Source: Phytoamicus setariae (GTDB taxonomy: Bacteria; Pseudomonadota; Alphaproteobacteria; Rhizobiales; Rhizobiaceae). From it: a stretch of DNA of 64,000 nucleotides. The stretch spans positions 1 to 64,000 of the forward strand of contig NZ_JAEQNC010000004.1 in NCBI RefSeq assembly GCF_016722925.1, read 5' to 3'. A program made the translations under genes and the position numbers. This document shows, piece by piece, positions 48,706-56,982 of the stretch. The notes beneath the pieces were generated by a model. That model was not told the DNA's origin. It ran no database searches and worked only from the letters and a program-made list of their open reading frames with translations. Position 1 is the stretch's first letter. Every line of letters begins with the position of its first letter.

Positions 48706-48731
48706 AACGCCCCCATCCGGGGGCGTTTTAA
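48706..48731 (+). terminator. Intrinsic terminator of the BA14K gene
   Basis: AACGCCCCC and GGGGGCGTT form a nine-pair stem with a four-base loop, followed by TTAAT. Confidence 0.88.
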
Positions 48732-48758
48732 TATGCTGGGTATCTCCGCCGAATTTCC

Positions 48759-49406
48759 TCAGAGCCCCCTGAGGTAAGGATTGGTCCGACGCTCGTCGCC
48801 GATCCGGCTTCCCGGTCCGTGCCCGCAGATGAACCCAACCTCGTCGCCAAGCGGCAGCACCTTGTCCCGGATGGAATCAAGCAATTGCTGGTGATTGCCG
48901 CCAGGCAGATCCGTGCGGCCGATGGAACCGTTGAAAAGGACATCGCCGAGATGGGCAAAATTTTGCGCCCGGTTGAAGAATATCACATGACCGGGCGCAT
49001 GACCGGGGCAGTGGTACACCTCGAAAACATGCTCGCCGAAGGATACGGTCTCGCCATCTTCAAGAAAGCGATCCGGCACCACGTTGCGGACGTTGAACTC
49101 TGTGCCGAACCGCTTGGCGCTGTCCTCCATCGACTGAAGCAGCGGCAGGTCGTCCTTGTGCGGGCCAACGATGTCCAGACCTGTCGCTTCCTTGAGTTCA
49201 AGCGCACCCCCTGCATGATCGAGATGGCCGTGTGTCAACCAGATTGCCTTGAGCTTGATATCGTTTTCCTGGATGGTCTGCAGGATCACTTCGACATCGC
49301 CACCTGGGTCGACGATTACCCCTTCCATCGTATCCGGATCGAACAACACTGTGCAGTTCTGCTGGAAGGGGGTGACCGGAATGATGCCGGCTTGAAGTTG
49401 GGCCAT
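48759..49406 (-). CDS. Metallo-beta-lactamase-fold hydrolase (glyoxalase II-like)
   Basis: A 215-residue MBL-fold protein with the zinc motif THGHLDHAGGA and later ligands (YHCPGHAPGHVIF and a C-terminal GHGPGS). It is of the short YcbL/glyoxalase II-like group that hydrolyses thioesters such as lactoylglutathione; the true substrate is unproven. ATG 49406 (MAQLQAGIIPVTPFQQNC) gives the family N terminus. The open frame to 49502 adds 32 unrelated residues. Confidence 0.92.
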   Translation of the reverse strand: MAQLQAGIIPVTPFQQNCTVLFDPDTMEGVIVDPGGDVEVILQTIQENDIKLKAIWLTHGHLDHAGGALELKEATGLDIVGPHKDDLPLLQSMEDSAKRFGTEFNVRNVVPDRFLEDGETVSFGEHVFEVYHCPGHAPGHVIFFNRAQNFAHLGDVLFNGSIGRTDLPGGNHQQLLDSIRDKVLPLGDEVGFICGHGPGSRIGDERRTNPYLRGL

Positions 49407-49568
49407 GTCGGATCCTGACTGATACGCTATTGTTGTCTTTCGACATGGACCATAGCGCATTGCCTGGCAAACCGGAATCGCTTTATCGAAAGGTTGGCGC
49501 ACGAATTCAACGCGTTACCTTCGCAGGCGCTGAACCAGTCGTGGAAGTGGCGAGCGACACACCTGCGG

Positions 49569-49597
49569 GAAAGCCGAATGAAATCTCATCGGCTTTC
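49569..49597 (-). terminator. Hairpin downstream of the small membrane-protein gene
   Basis: GAAAGCCG-A-ATGA and TCAT-CGGCTTTC pair around a four-base loop, with one bulged A. It lies 50-77 bases after the stop at 49646. The T-run is short. Confidence 0.5.
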
Positions 49598-49645
49598 TCG
49601 ATAAGTTGCCGGAGTTGTCCTGGCTGCGACCGGGGTTAAGAACAC

Positions 49646-49810
49646 CTAGCGAAGGCTGGCTAGTTCCACCGAGTCGATCGGCGTGGCTCCAAGGCTTGCC
49701 GTGGTGATGAGAAGAGTGGCGACGGCCAGATTGACCGCGGCGACCAGAATGACCAGCGGCCGAAGCTGGCGTGCGACGAATGCTTGTTCTGCGCTGGCTT
49801 TACTGCTCAT
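49646..49810 (-). CDS. Small single-span membrane protein
   Basis: A 54-residue protein: a short polar N terminus, a hydrophobic segment (LVILVAAVNLAVATLLITT, about 19-38) and a polar tail. GGGA lies eight bases before ATG 49810. A hairpin follows the stop. I do not recognise a family. The hydrophobic span and flanking signals support a real small gene, but composition alone cannot prove it. An ATG nine codons upstream is a weaker start. Confidence 0.5.
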   Translation of the reverse strand: MSSKASAEQAFVARQLRPLVILVAAVNLAVATLLITTASLGATPIDSVELASLR

Positions 49811-50125
49811 GGTGTTTGTCCCGGTTTGGTAATGCAACGACCAGCGCTGCGATTTGTGCCCTCACTATCGCCGGAATTTTTCCGTCAGCCAGTTTCCTGC
49901 GTGACAGGTCCGCGGGTGGTTTGTCTAAAGTTTCGCATAGCTCTCTTGCCTGACTGATACGCCCGGAAAGACGGGATCAGATCACGTGGGACCCAAACTT
50001 TTTGGGAGCGAGGCAAACGGCGGTTGCGGCCCGTGAAACGAGGCGTTCGAACTCGTGGCTGCATTATCGGGCATGAAACAAAAAAGGCGGCCATGCGGCC
50101 GCCTTTTGTGGTGAAGTGTGGAGAC
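49811..50125. other. 315-base gap between the small membrane-protein gene and ilvE
   Basis: Apart from the ilvE terminator (50082-50107) I see no gene or clear promoter. A 69-codon open frame on the minus strand (49885-50094) is rich in Arg and Pro without a good start context, and starts inside the terminator stem. Confidence 0.45.
50082..50107 (-). terminator. Intrinsic terminator of ilvE
   Basis: GGCGGCC-ATGC-GGCCGCC, flanked by AAAA and TTTT, forms a stem of up to eleven pairs. On the minus strand it is followed by a T-run and lies 19 bases after the ilvE stop. Confidence 0.92.
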
Positions 50126-51019
50126 TTATTCCGCCGCTACAGCCGCGGCCGGATAGACTTCCTTCATGTAGTCGTTCATCAGCGTCTCGCTGATCTTGCC
50201 CGGAGTGAAGGTCCATTTGCCGCCGATTTCGGATACCGGCGTGACTTCTGCAGCAGATCCTGTGAGGAAGCACTCGCTGAAACCGGAAAGCTCTTCCGGC
50301 ATGATCGCGCGCTCGACAACCTCGATACCGCGGCGCTTGGCAAGCTCGATCACCGTCCGACGGGTGATGCCGTCGAGGAAGCAATCCGGGTCGGGCGTGT
50401 GGAGGACCCCATCCTTCACGAAGAAGACGTTGGCACCCGTCGCTTCTGCAACGCGACCGCGATAGTCGAGCATCATCGCATCGGCAAAACCCTTTGCCTC
50501 GGCTGCGTGCTTGGAGATCGTGCAAATCATGTAGAGACCCGCAGCCTTCGCTTTCGATGGCGCTGTCATCGGGTCGGGGCGGCGATACTCGGCAAGATCC
50601 AGCTTGATGCCCTTGAGCTTCTCAGCCGGATCAAAATAGCTGCCCCATTGCCAGATAGCGATGGCAACATTGATCCTGTTCGCCTGGGCGGACACACCCA
50701 TCATCTCCGAGCCGCGCCAGGCGATAGGCCTGACATAGGCGTCGGAAAAACCCTGACGCTTCAGAAGCTCGATGGTCGCCGCATCCAGTTCGGCTACCGA
50801 GTAAGGCACCTTGAAACCCATGAACTCGGCGGAATCGTGCAGACGCTGGTTGTGCTCGGTCAGCTTGAACACACGCCCGCCGTAGGCCCGTTCGCCCTCG
50901 AACACGGCGCTCGCATAGTGCAGGCCATGGGTCAGAACGTGGATCTTGGCGTCCTTCCAGGGGATGAACTCGCCGTTCATCCATATCTGTCCGTCTAGCT
51001 GGTCAAAGGGAACTGCCAT
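50126..51019 (-). CDS. ilvE: Branched-chain amino acid aminotransferase
   Basis: Class IV PLP aminotransferase of 297 residues that makes leucine, isoleucine and valine from their keto acids. Family segments include HGLHYASAVFEGERAYGG, YVRPIAWRG, RGRVAEATGANVFFVKDG, and the cofactor contacts DGITRRTVIELA and FLTGSAAEVTPV. ATG 51019 gives the usual N terminus (MAVPFDQLDGQIWMNG). The C terminus is alanine-rich. It stands alone, divergent from the MarR operon. Confidence 0.95.
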   Translation of the reverse strand: MAVPFDQLDGQIWMNGEFIPWKDAKIHVLTHGLHYASAVFEGERAYGGRVFKLTEHNQRLHDSAEFMGFKVPYSVAELDAATIELLKRQGFSDAYVRPIAWRGSEMMGVSAQANRINVAIAIWQWGSYFDPAEKLKGIKLDLAEYRRPDPMTAPSKAKAAGLYMICTISKHAAEAKGFADAMMLDYRGRVAEATGANVFFVKDGVLHTPDPDCFLDGITRRTVIELAKRRGIEVVERAIMPEELSGFSECFLTGSAAEVTPVSEIGGKWTFTPGKISETLMNDYMKEVYPAAAVAAE

Positions 51020-51210
51020 GGTGTAACCTCCCGGCGGAAAACGCCTGATGCTTGAACTGATTGTACCCCGCCGCCGGGAACTGTCTACCCTATTTGGCTG
51101 CCGGAACGGAGGACATGAATGTTGAAGACAGTCCGGTGAAGCCGTGTAACGATCGCTTCAGGAAGAACTTTTTATGTCCACAAAATCGTTTTCAGGCTAA
51201 CAGGGGTTGG

Positions 51211-51239
51211 AATTTACGTCAATAAAGCTGACATAAATT
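51211..51239 (+). promoter_or_regulatory. Probable MarR operator overlapping the operon promoter
   Basis: AATTTACGTCA-N7-TGACATAAATT is an inverted repeat with eleven-base arms and one mismatch. It begins just behind a -35-like TTGGAA (51207-51212) and covers the spacer and the -10-like GACATA (51230-51235). It lies 39 bases before the MarR start. A related half-site, TTTATGTC, occurs at 51171-51178. Confidence 0.6.
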
Positions 51240-51277
51240 GGGATATGATGGACCGATCGACGCGAAAGGAAGCGAAT

Positions 51278-51769
51278 GTGGCAGCCACGCCGGAAAAGCG
51301 CATGAATCTCGAGGATGTTGTCCGCACCCCGATGAGCGACGAAGGGGCAATCGATTTTGAGATCATCGAGCTGTTGTTCTTCGCCTACCGGGATTTCATT
51401 TCCGATCCGGACGCCATTCTGGCCAAGGAAGGGTTCGGTCGCGCGCATCACAGAGTCGTCCACTTCGTCAACCGCGAACCCGGGATGACCGTCGCGGATT
51501 TGCTCGTCACGCTGAACATCACCAAGCAGTCGCTGGCGCGCGTGCTCAAGCAACTCATCGATTCCGGCTACATCACACAGATAGAAGGCCCGGACGACCG
51601 ACGCCAGCGACGGCTTTACCCGACCGTGTCTGGTCGCAAGCTGGCGCTCGAACTCGCGCGTCCACAATCACACCGCATTGAAAACGCTTTTGGCGACGAA
51701 CAAAATGCCATGCGCGGCGCGGTGGTCCAGTTCCTGAACGGCATGCGCGACAAGGGAGGCAGGGGATGA
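51278..51769 (+). CDS. MarR-family transcriptional regulator
   Basis: A 163-residue MarR regulator. The winged helix lies at about 65-120 (TVADLLVTLNITKQSLARVL, wing PDDRRQRRLYPT). GTG 51278 is preferred because AAAGGAAG precedes it closely; ATG 51245 lacks a ribosome site. Its stop overlaps the next ATG (ATGA). The order MarR-response regulator-kinase recalls the petP-petR locus of Rhodobacter. A large inverted repeat just upstream suggests autoregulation. Confidence 0.92.
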   Translation: MAATPEKRMNLEDVVRTPMSDEGAIDFEIIELLFFAYRDFISDPDAILAKEGFGRAHHRVVHFVNREPGMTVADLLVTLNITKQSLARVLKQLIDSGYITQIEGPDDRRQRRLYPTVSGRKLALELARPQSHRIENAFGDEQNAMRGAVVQFLNGMRDKGGRG

Positions 51770-52476
51770 GCGAGGCTGGTATGCTCGAGGACGATGCGCC
51801 GCACCTGTTGATCGTCGATGACGACCGGCGCATTCGCGAATTGTTGCAGAAGTTCCTCACCGGCAAGGGGTTTCGCGTCACCGTCGCGGCCGACGCCGCC
51901 GAGGCCCGCCGCAAGCTGGAGGGGCTGGATTTCGACCTGCTGGTGCTCGATGTGATGATGCCGGGTGAATCCGGCATAGCGCTGACCAATTCGCTGCGGG
52001 AGATCCGCAACATCCCGATCATCCTTCTGACCGCGCTTGCGGAAGCAGAATCCCGCATTGCCGGCCTTGAAGCAGGCGCTGACGACTACTTGCCAAAACC
52101 CTTCGATCCGCGCGAACTCGTGCTCAGGATCAACAACATCCTCAAGCGCGCGGTCAATCCGCAGAAGCCAAAGATCGACCAGCTGATTTTCGGCCCTTTC
52201 ACCTTCTCCCTGGTCAAGCGTGAACTGAAGCGCGGCGCCACCCAGATCGGGCTGACCGGCCGCGAGCAGGAGATCATGATGATTTTTGCCGCAAACGCGG
52301 GCCAGACTATCGCCCGGCATGAGTTGGCAGGAAACGGCGTCGACGTTGGCGAGCGCACCATCGACGTGCAGATCAACCGGCTTCGGCGCAAGATAGAAGA
52401 CGACCCCGGCAATCCGATCTGGCTGCAGACCGTGCGCGGAATAGGATACAAGCTATGTCTGGATCAGGGCGGATGA
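51766..52476 (+). CDS. OmpR-family response regulator (PetR-like)
   Basis: A 236-residue regulator with a receiver domain (phospho-acceptor Asp in LLVLDVMMPGESG, conserved Lys in LPKPFDP) and a C-terminal OmpR-type winged helix (GLTGREQEIMMIFAANAG, then VGERTIDVQINRLRRKIEDD). It resembles Rhodobacter PetR. It overlaps the MarR gene by four bases and the kinase gene by four bases, so the three are translated together. Confidence 0.94.
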   Translation: MSEAGMLEDDAPHLLIVDDDRRIRELLQKFLTGKGFRVTVAADAAEARRKLEGLDFDLLVLDVMMPGESGIALTNSLREIRNIPIILLTALAEAESRIAGLEAGADDYLPKPFDPRELVLRINNILKRAVNPQKPKIDQLIFGPFTFSLVKRELKRGATQIGLTGREQEIMMIFAANAGQTIARHELAGNGVDVGERTIDVQINRLRRKIEDDPGNPIWLQTVRGIGYKLCLDQGG

Positions 52477-53861
52477 CGGAGGTGGATGCTTCCACGCGGA
52501 TCGACGCAACGGCGCGGCCCCAGCATCGAGACCGGCCGTGGGAGCGGTTCATGCGCCGCAATCTGCCCCGAGGCCTGTTCGTACGGTCGTTGCTGATCAT
52601 CATCATTCCGATGGTCATCCTCCAATCGGTCATTGCCGCCGTGTTCATGGAACGCCATTGGCAGATGGTGACGACCAGGCTTTCGGCAGCCGTGACGCGC
52701 GACGTAGCCGCCGTCATCGATCTGCTGGATACGTTTCCCAATGCTTCGAGCGACGCCGAGCTGATCCGCATAGCAAAGCAGCGACTCGGACTCGAGGTGG
52801 AGATCACGCCCGGCTCCACGCTGCCGGCACCGAAGCCGATACCCCTGTTCTCCATTCTTGATCGAACCCTGTCGCGACAAATCAACCAGCAAATCAGTCG
52901 GCCCTTCTGGCTGAATACGAGTGCCGACGAGAAGACCGTCGAGATTCGGATCAAGCTCGACCAGAACCGCATCCTCAGCGTCACCACCCGACGCGATCGT
53001 ACCTATGCATCCAACACCCACATATTCCTGATTTGGATGGTTGGCACCTCGCTGTTCCTGATCCTTATTTCGATCCTCTTCCTACGCGGCCAGATCCGGC
53101 CGATAGAGGCGCTGACACGAGCCGCAGAGGGGTTCGGCAAGGGCCAGAAGTCCACCGATCCCTTTGTACCGCGCGGAGCCGACGAGGTTCGACGCGCCGG
53201 CTATGCGTTCCTGCAAATGCGCGAGAGGATCGAACGCCAGATCGAGCAGCGAACCATGATGTTGAGCGGCGTGAGCCACGACCTCAGGACCATATTGACT
53301 CGCTTCCGGCTCCAACTCGCCATCGCCGAAAGCATGAAGGATCTTGAAGGCCTCAACCGCGACGTTGATGACATGAACACCATGCTTGATGGCTATCTCG
53401 ATTTCGCCCGTGGCGAGACGGAGGAGCAGCAAGCGGAGCTGGATCTTGGAAAGCTGCTCGATCAGCTGGAAGAAAGTGCCCAGTTGCATGGAGCGGACGT
53501 AACCACAGCCCTGGAAGGCCCGGCAACCGTGATCGTCAGGCCGGTCGCCTTTGCCCGCCTCCTCACCAATCTGGTCGCCAATGCGTGGCGGCATGCGCAT
53601 AAGATCCATATCGAAGCGCGCAATTCTGGCCGGTTCCTGACCGTGACCGTCGACGACGACGGTCCAGGCGTGCCCGAAGCGATGCGCGAGGAAGTGTTCA
53701 AGCCGTTTTTCCGGCTGGATGAAGCCCGCAATCTCGATGCGTCAGGCACGGGTCTTGGCCTTGCCATCGTCCGTGACATCGCGCGCAGCCACGGCGGCAA
53801 CGTGACCCTGTCCCAAAGCCCCCTGGGCGGTTTGCGGGCCACGGTCCGCGTTCCTGTCTAA
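52473..53861 (+). CDS. Membrane sensor histidine kinase (EnvZ-like)
   Basis: A 462-residue kinase. Segments at about 32-52 and 187-209 flank a periplasmic domain. A HAMP linker (RPIEALTRAAEGFGKG), an H-box (LSGVSHDLRTILTRFRLQ) and a HATPase domain follow, with N-box LLTNLVANAWRHA, G1 box VDDDGPGVPEA and G2 box GTGLGLAIV. It should phosphorylate the adjacent regulator. ATG 52473 overlaps the upstream stop (ATGA) and has AGGGCGG before it; ATG 52455 is an alternative. Confidence 0.93.
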   Translation: MTEVDASTRIDATARPQHRDRPWERFMRRNLPRGLFVRSLLIIIIPMVILQSVIAAVFMERHWQMVTTRLSAAVTRDVAAVIDLLDTFPNASSDAELIRIAKQRLGLEVEITPGSTLPAPKPIPLFSILDRTLSRQINQQISRPFWLNTSADEKTVEIRIKLDQNRILSVTTRRDRTYASNTHIFLIWMVGTSLFLILISILFLRGQIRPIEALTRAAEGFGKGQKSTDPFVPRGADEVRRAGYAFLQMRERIERQIEQRTMMLSGVSHDLRTILTRFRLQLAIAESMKDLEGLNRDVDDMNTMLDGYLDFARGETEEQQAELDLGKLLDQLEESAQLHGADVTTALEGPATVIVRPVAFARLLTNLVANAWRHAHKIHIEARNSGRFLTVTVDDDGPGVPEAMREEVFKPFFRLDEARNLDASGTGLGLAIVRDIARSHGGNVTLSQSPLGGLRATVRVPV

Positions 53862-53863
53862 AG

Positions 53864-54436
53864 CTAGCGGTTATAGATCTCGCAAGGCACCAGTTCGAAG
53901 AAGCGGCGCCTGAGGTTGTGCTTGTGCAGCGCATCGATGCGTTTTGGAAACCGGGCACGCATGTCGTCGAGCGGCTTCAACAACGCGCCGTCCCTGCCCC
54001 AGCGCCGATCCAGGATCTCGACGATACGGCGGTTGGGCCAGGGTTTGTTGACAATGGAAAGAAAAGCGCCGAATGCCTGCTCCTCGTAGCCGGGGCCGGC
54101 AGAGTGGGCAATCATCGAATAGGCAAAGGCGGTAGAACGCGAAATGCCTGCATGGCAGTGAACGAGGATACGCGAGTTGCGGGTCTCGACTGCAGGTCGC
54201 ACGGTTTCAAACAGGCTCTCGACCAGATCAGGGAAATGGCTGGTCGTGTCAGGGTTCTCCTGGTCGCGCAACCTCGCCACGATGTGCTCGGCATCGCGTA
54301 TGACAGGCACGTGCTCGTCCGCGATGCCCGGATCCAGCAAGGAAATGACATGCGTGGCGCGCCACTCCTGCGCCACTTCAGCGGCGCGTGGCAGGCAGGA
54401 TACGCGAAAACGATCATGAATGGCGCTGAGCGTCAT
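53864..54436 (-). CDS. Protein-tyrosine/dual-specificity phosphatase-like protein
   Basis: A 190-residue cytoplasmic protein with the complete phosphatase loop HCHAGISRST (Cys nucleophile, Arg). An aspartate-containing N-terminal part (ATHVISLLDPGIADEH) may supply the general acid. Its targets are unknown. It ends three bases from the convergent histidine kinase gene; no functional link between the two is shown. The C terminus is basic (KRIDALHKHNLRRRFF). Confidence 0.87.
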   Translation of the reverse strand: MTLSAIHDRFRVSCLPRAAEVAQEWRATHVISLLDPGIADEHVPVIRDAEHIVARLRDQENPDTTSHFPDLVESLFETVRPAVETRNSRILVHCHAGISRSTAFAYSMIAHSAGPGYEEQAFGAFLSIVNKPWPNRRIVEILDRRWGRDGALLKPLDDMRARFPKRIDALHKHNLRRRFFELVPCEIYNR

Positions 54437-54499
54437 GGCCCTCTTTCCTCAATCAACTGGCTTGCCGAAGCTCTATGCCACGTTTCCGGAAAAAATGCT

Positions 54500-54841
54500 T
54501 CAGATAAGCTTGCGGCCGTTCGGCACGCTCAGGCCCGGTACGGCAAGTGCGACTGCGCCGTTTTCATCCTCGAAACCAAGGGTCAGGACCTCCGAGCGGA
54601 ACGGCCCGATCTGGCGCGGTGGAAAATTGACGACGGCAAGGACCTGTCGTCCGACCAGCGTTTCGGGTTGATAGTGAACGGTAATCTGAGCCGACGACTT
54701 CTTGACGCCGATCTCGTCGCCAAAATCGATCAACAACTTGATGGCGGGCTTGCGGGCTTCCGGAAAGGGATTGGCTTCGACAACGGTTCCGACGCGAATG
54801 TCGACACGCTCGAAATCGGCATAAGTAATTTGTTCGGACAT
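54500..54841 (-). CDS. csaA: tRNA-binding-fold protein CsaA
   Basis: A 113-residue OB-fold tRNA-binding domain with the CsaA pattern (FERVDIRVGTVVEANPFPEARK, FGDEIGVKKSSAQIT, VVNFPPRQIGPFRSEVLTLG). CsaA has export-chaperone-like activity in Bacillus and resembles the tRNA-binding part of methionyl-tRNA synthetase. ATG 54841 gives exactly the family length. It lies ten bases after proC on the same strand. Confidence 0.94.
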   Translation of the reverse strand: MSEQITYADFERVDIRVGTVVEANPFPEARKPAIKLLIDFGDEIGVKKSSAQITVHYQPETLVGRQVLAVVNFPPRQIGPFRSEVLTLGFEDENGAVALAVPGLSVPNGRKLI

Positions 54842-54851
54842 AGCTTCTTCG

Positions 54852-55670
54852 TTATCCAGCAAGTTCCTGGGCGCGATCGCGCGCGGCCTTGATCGCCGCA
54901 TCGAACAGCGGCTGCATGCCGTCATCCGCCATCAGTTTTTCCAGCGCGGCGGCAGTCGTGCCTCCGGGCGAGGTGACGTTACGACGCAATTCGGCGGCTT
55001 CGCCGGGCGACTGGTGAAGCAATTCACCAGCGCCCGACACCGTAGCCCGTGCGAGACGCATGGCGAGGTCCGCCGGCAGACCGAGTTTTCGGCCTGCCTC
55101 TGCCATGCACTCGACGAGGTAGAATACATATGCGGGACCAGACCCCGAAACAGCGGTAACCGCATCGATCAGGGCTTCGCTTTCGACCCATTCGACCGGG
55201 CCGGATACCTTCAAGAGAGAATCGACCAGTGCCCGCTGGTCATCCGTGACCTTGGGATTGGCGAATGCGCCCGTGACACCCCGACCGATCATCGCCGGCG
55301 TGTTGGGCATGGCGCGGACCATGGCCGTATCGCCGAGATGCTGCGCCAGAAAAGCCAGCGTCTTGCCGGCCGCAATCGAAATCACGATAGTCTCGGGTCC
55401 GATGATTTTCCTGTAGGAAGGAAGCACCGCTTCCATCACTTGCGGCTTGACCGCCACAAAGATCACGGCTGCCGTCATACCATCCGGAGGGGCTGCGACG
55501 AACTGCAAGCCGCTGCCCTCGAACCTGGCCTTCATCGCGTCGGAAGGATTGGGATCGGCCGCAATGATGGAGGAACCCGCAATCCCGCTTTTGATCCAAC
55601 CGGCCGCCATGGCGCCGCCCATATTACCGGCGCCGATAAGCACGATTGGACCATTCAGAGCGATTGTCAT
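54852..55670 (-). CDS. proC: Pyrroline-5-carboxylate reductase
   Basis: Last enzyme of proline synthesis; reduces pyrroline-5-carboxylate with NAD(P)H. The 272 residues have the nucleotide motif VLIGAGNMGGAMAAGW and the signature region SGSGPAYVFYLVECMAEAG, with TSPGGTTAAAL near the C terminus. The ATG at 55670 overlaps the stop of the YbjN gene (ATGA), so expression is coupled, and csaA follows after ten bases. These three genes form one operon. Confidence 0.96.
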   Translation of the reverse strand: MTIALNGPIVLIGAGNMGGAMAAGWIKSGIAGSSIIAADPNPSDAMKARFEGSGLQFVAAPPDGMTAAVIFVAVKPQVMEAVLPSYRKIIGPETIVISIAAGKTLAFLAQHLGDTAMVRAMPNTPAMIGRGVTGAFANPKVTDDQRALVDSLLKVSGPVEWVESEALIDAVTAVSGSGPAYVFYLVECMAEAGRKLGLPADLAMRLARATVSGAGELLHQSPGEAAELRRNVTSPGGTTAAALEKLMADDGMQPLFDAAIKAARDRAQELAG

Positions 55671-56167
55671 GCCTGCCCCACGGTTTCGAACATCACGGCG
55701 CTGACGGCCGACTGGGCATCCATACCAGACCAGACCACGAACTGGAATGCCTGATAATAGGCTTCGCAGGTCTCGAGACCATTCGACAGCATCATTTCAA
55801 CCTGCCGGCCGGTCGGCTCGACGCCACCTGACAACGGTAGGGACTGACGGAAAACGATGACGTCGGCATTCTGCCAGACATCGAAATGCCCCATCAACAG
55901 TTCGCCATTGACGTGGCTCAACAGCCGGATGACTTCATTGACCCGGCTATCCGGAACCTTGAGATCAAAAGCGCAGGAGAAATGGATCGCCTCGAACTTC
56001 TCCATCCACGAAAACGAGACGGTGTAATCGGCCCACTTGCCTTCGACTGTCATGGCGATCTCGTCGTCGGCGGGGCGTTCGAAAGCCCAGTCGTTGCTAT
56101 CGGCAACGAACTCGATCATGTCCACTGGATGGGACTGACGTTCGATCTTCAAATCAAAAAGGCTCAT
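55667..56167 (-). CDS. YbjN-domain protein
   Basis: A 166-residue protein of the YbjN family, which resembles type III secretion chaperone folds. In E. coli YbjN affects stress and motility phenotypes; a molecular role is not established. Recognisable segments are DWAFERPADDEIAMTVEGKW, HFSCAFDLKVP and VNGELLMGHFDVW. ATG 56167 (MSLFDLKIERQSHPVDMIE) is standard. First gene of the YbjN-proC-csaA operon. Confidence 0.9.
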   Translation of the reverse strand: MSLFDLKIERQSHPVDMIEFVADSNDWAFERPADDEIAMTVEGKWADYTVSFSWMEKFEAIHFSCAFDLKVPDSRVNEVIRLLSHVNGELLMGHFDVWQNADVIVFRQSLPLSGGVEPTGRQVEMMLSNGLETCEAYYQAFQFVVWSGMDAQSAVSAVMFETVGQA

Positions 56168-56537
56168 ACGGCACCTGAAATGAGGAATCCTTCTCCGCTC
56201 GCGCCAAGCACTCGTGACGCGACCGGTGGAAACCGGAAACTTGATGGAATGACCCACGAAACGATTTGAGCAGCTTAACTTACGTAGCCTGCCCGGAACT
56301 TACGCAACTCGTTTCGAATCATCTTGTAAAATCAGTGTATAACGACGGAATCCGTAAACCAGTCCCGGCGCCGCAAATTTTGTTCACCGCCTCAGTCGCG
56401 GCTCTCATAATTTGATTCAAGAGAAAATCTTAAATGACTCTCTCACAATGGTTTTTCGGTGATTTCCACAGGTGGAAAACTCTCCGTATATTAGAAAGAG
56501 TCGGGCTGTGGATAAGCTTCGACAGCCCGAACCCATG
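56168..56537. other. 370-base AT-rich gap between YbjN and ubiK genes
   Basis: No gene is seen. It should hold the YbjN-proC promoter (minus strand) and contains the ubiK terminator (56501-56530) and an inverted repeat TTTCCAC-AG-GTGGAAA (56464-56479). No clear -35/-10 pair was found. Confidence 0.45.
56501..56530 (-). terminator. Hairpin terminator of ubiK
   Basis: TCGGGCTGT and ACAGCCCGA form a nine-pair stem around a twelve-base loop, eight bases after the ubiK stop. On the minus strand CTCTTTCTAATA follows, which is partly T-rich. Confidence 0.65.
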
Positions 56538-56804
56538 TCATGCTTTGCTGGAAAGACTAGCGATTTTCGCTTCGAGTTCTGAAAGCCGTGCGGAAAGCCG
56601 ATCGTTTTCGTCGCGCGCCTTCAAAGCCATTTCGCGCACAGCTTCAAATTCTTCGCGTTTAACGAGGTCCATGCCGTTCAGCCAGCGCTCTGCCTGGGAC
56701 TTGAAGGCCGTCTCGACTTCCTTGCCGACGCCCTGCACCGCACCGGCCGCATCTGTCATCAGTTTGGCAAAATCATCGAGAATTCGATTGGGTCCAGTGC
56801 TCAT
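56538..56804 (-). CDS. ubiK: Ubiquinone biosynthesis accessory factor UbiK (BMFP family)
   Basis: An 88-residue helical protein of the YqiC/BMFP family. A first helix (NRILDDFAKLMTDAAGAVQG) is followed by a C-terminal coiled coil (EEFEAVREMALKARDENDRL, then SARLSELEAKIASL). In E. coli, UbiK assists the aerobic ubiquinone-synthesis complex; Brucella BMFP has membrane-fusion activity in vitro. Length and layout are typical. It diverges from lgt, as in many alphaproteobacteria. Confidence 0.92.
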   Translation of the reverse strand: MSTGPNRILDDFAKLMTDAAGAVQGVGKEVETAFKSQAERWLNGMDLVKREEFEAVREMALKARDENDRLSARLSELEAKIASLSSKA

Positions 56805-56982
56805 TCCATTTCTCCCGGATCACGTTGTTTCCTGAAGTGGAGGTAAGATTTGGGCACCCGTCTTGCAAGGAAAAAGCCGCTAGCCCCGTCGCTTTTTGCG
56901 GCTCAGCACATTGCAAAAGGCTGTTAGAGGCAAAATATCATGCTATGCACCGCTCGAAATCTGACCTCCGGAGTCATCAGCC

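Noticed and set aside
49885-50094. 69-codon minus-strand frame upstream of the small membrane-protein gene
   Set aside because: It begins inside the ilvE terminator stem, is Arg/Pro-rich and has no ribosome site.
56507-56515. Perfect DnaA box (TGTGGATAA, reverse TTATCCACA) with a weaker neighbour at 56464, as a possible origin
   Set aside because: A single good box inside a terminator stem-loop. No box cluster and no origin-linked genes (hemE, parAB, repABC) nearby.
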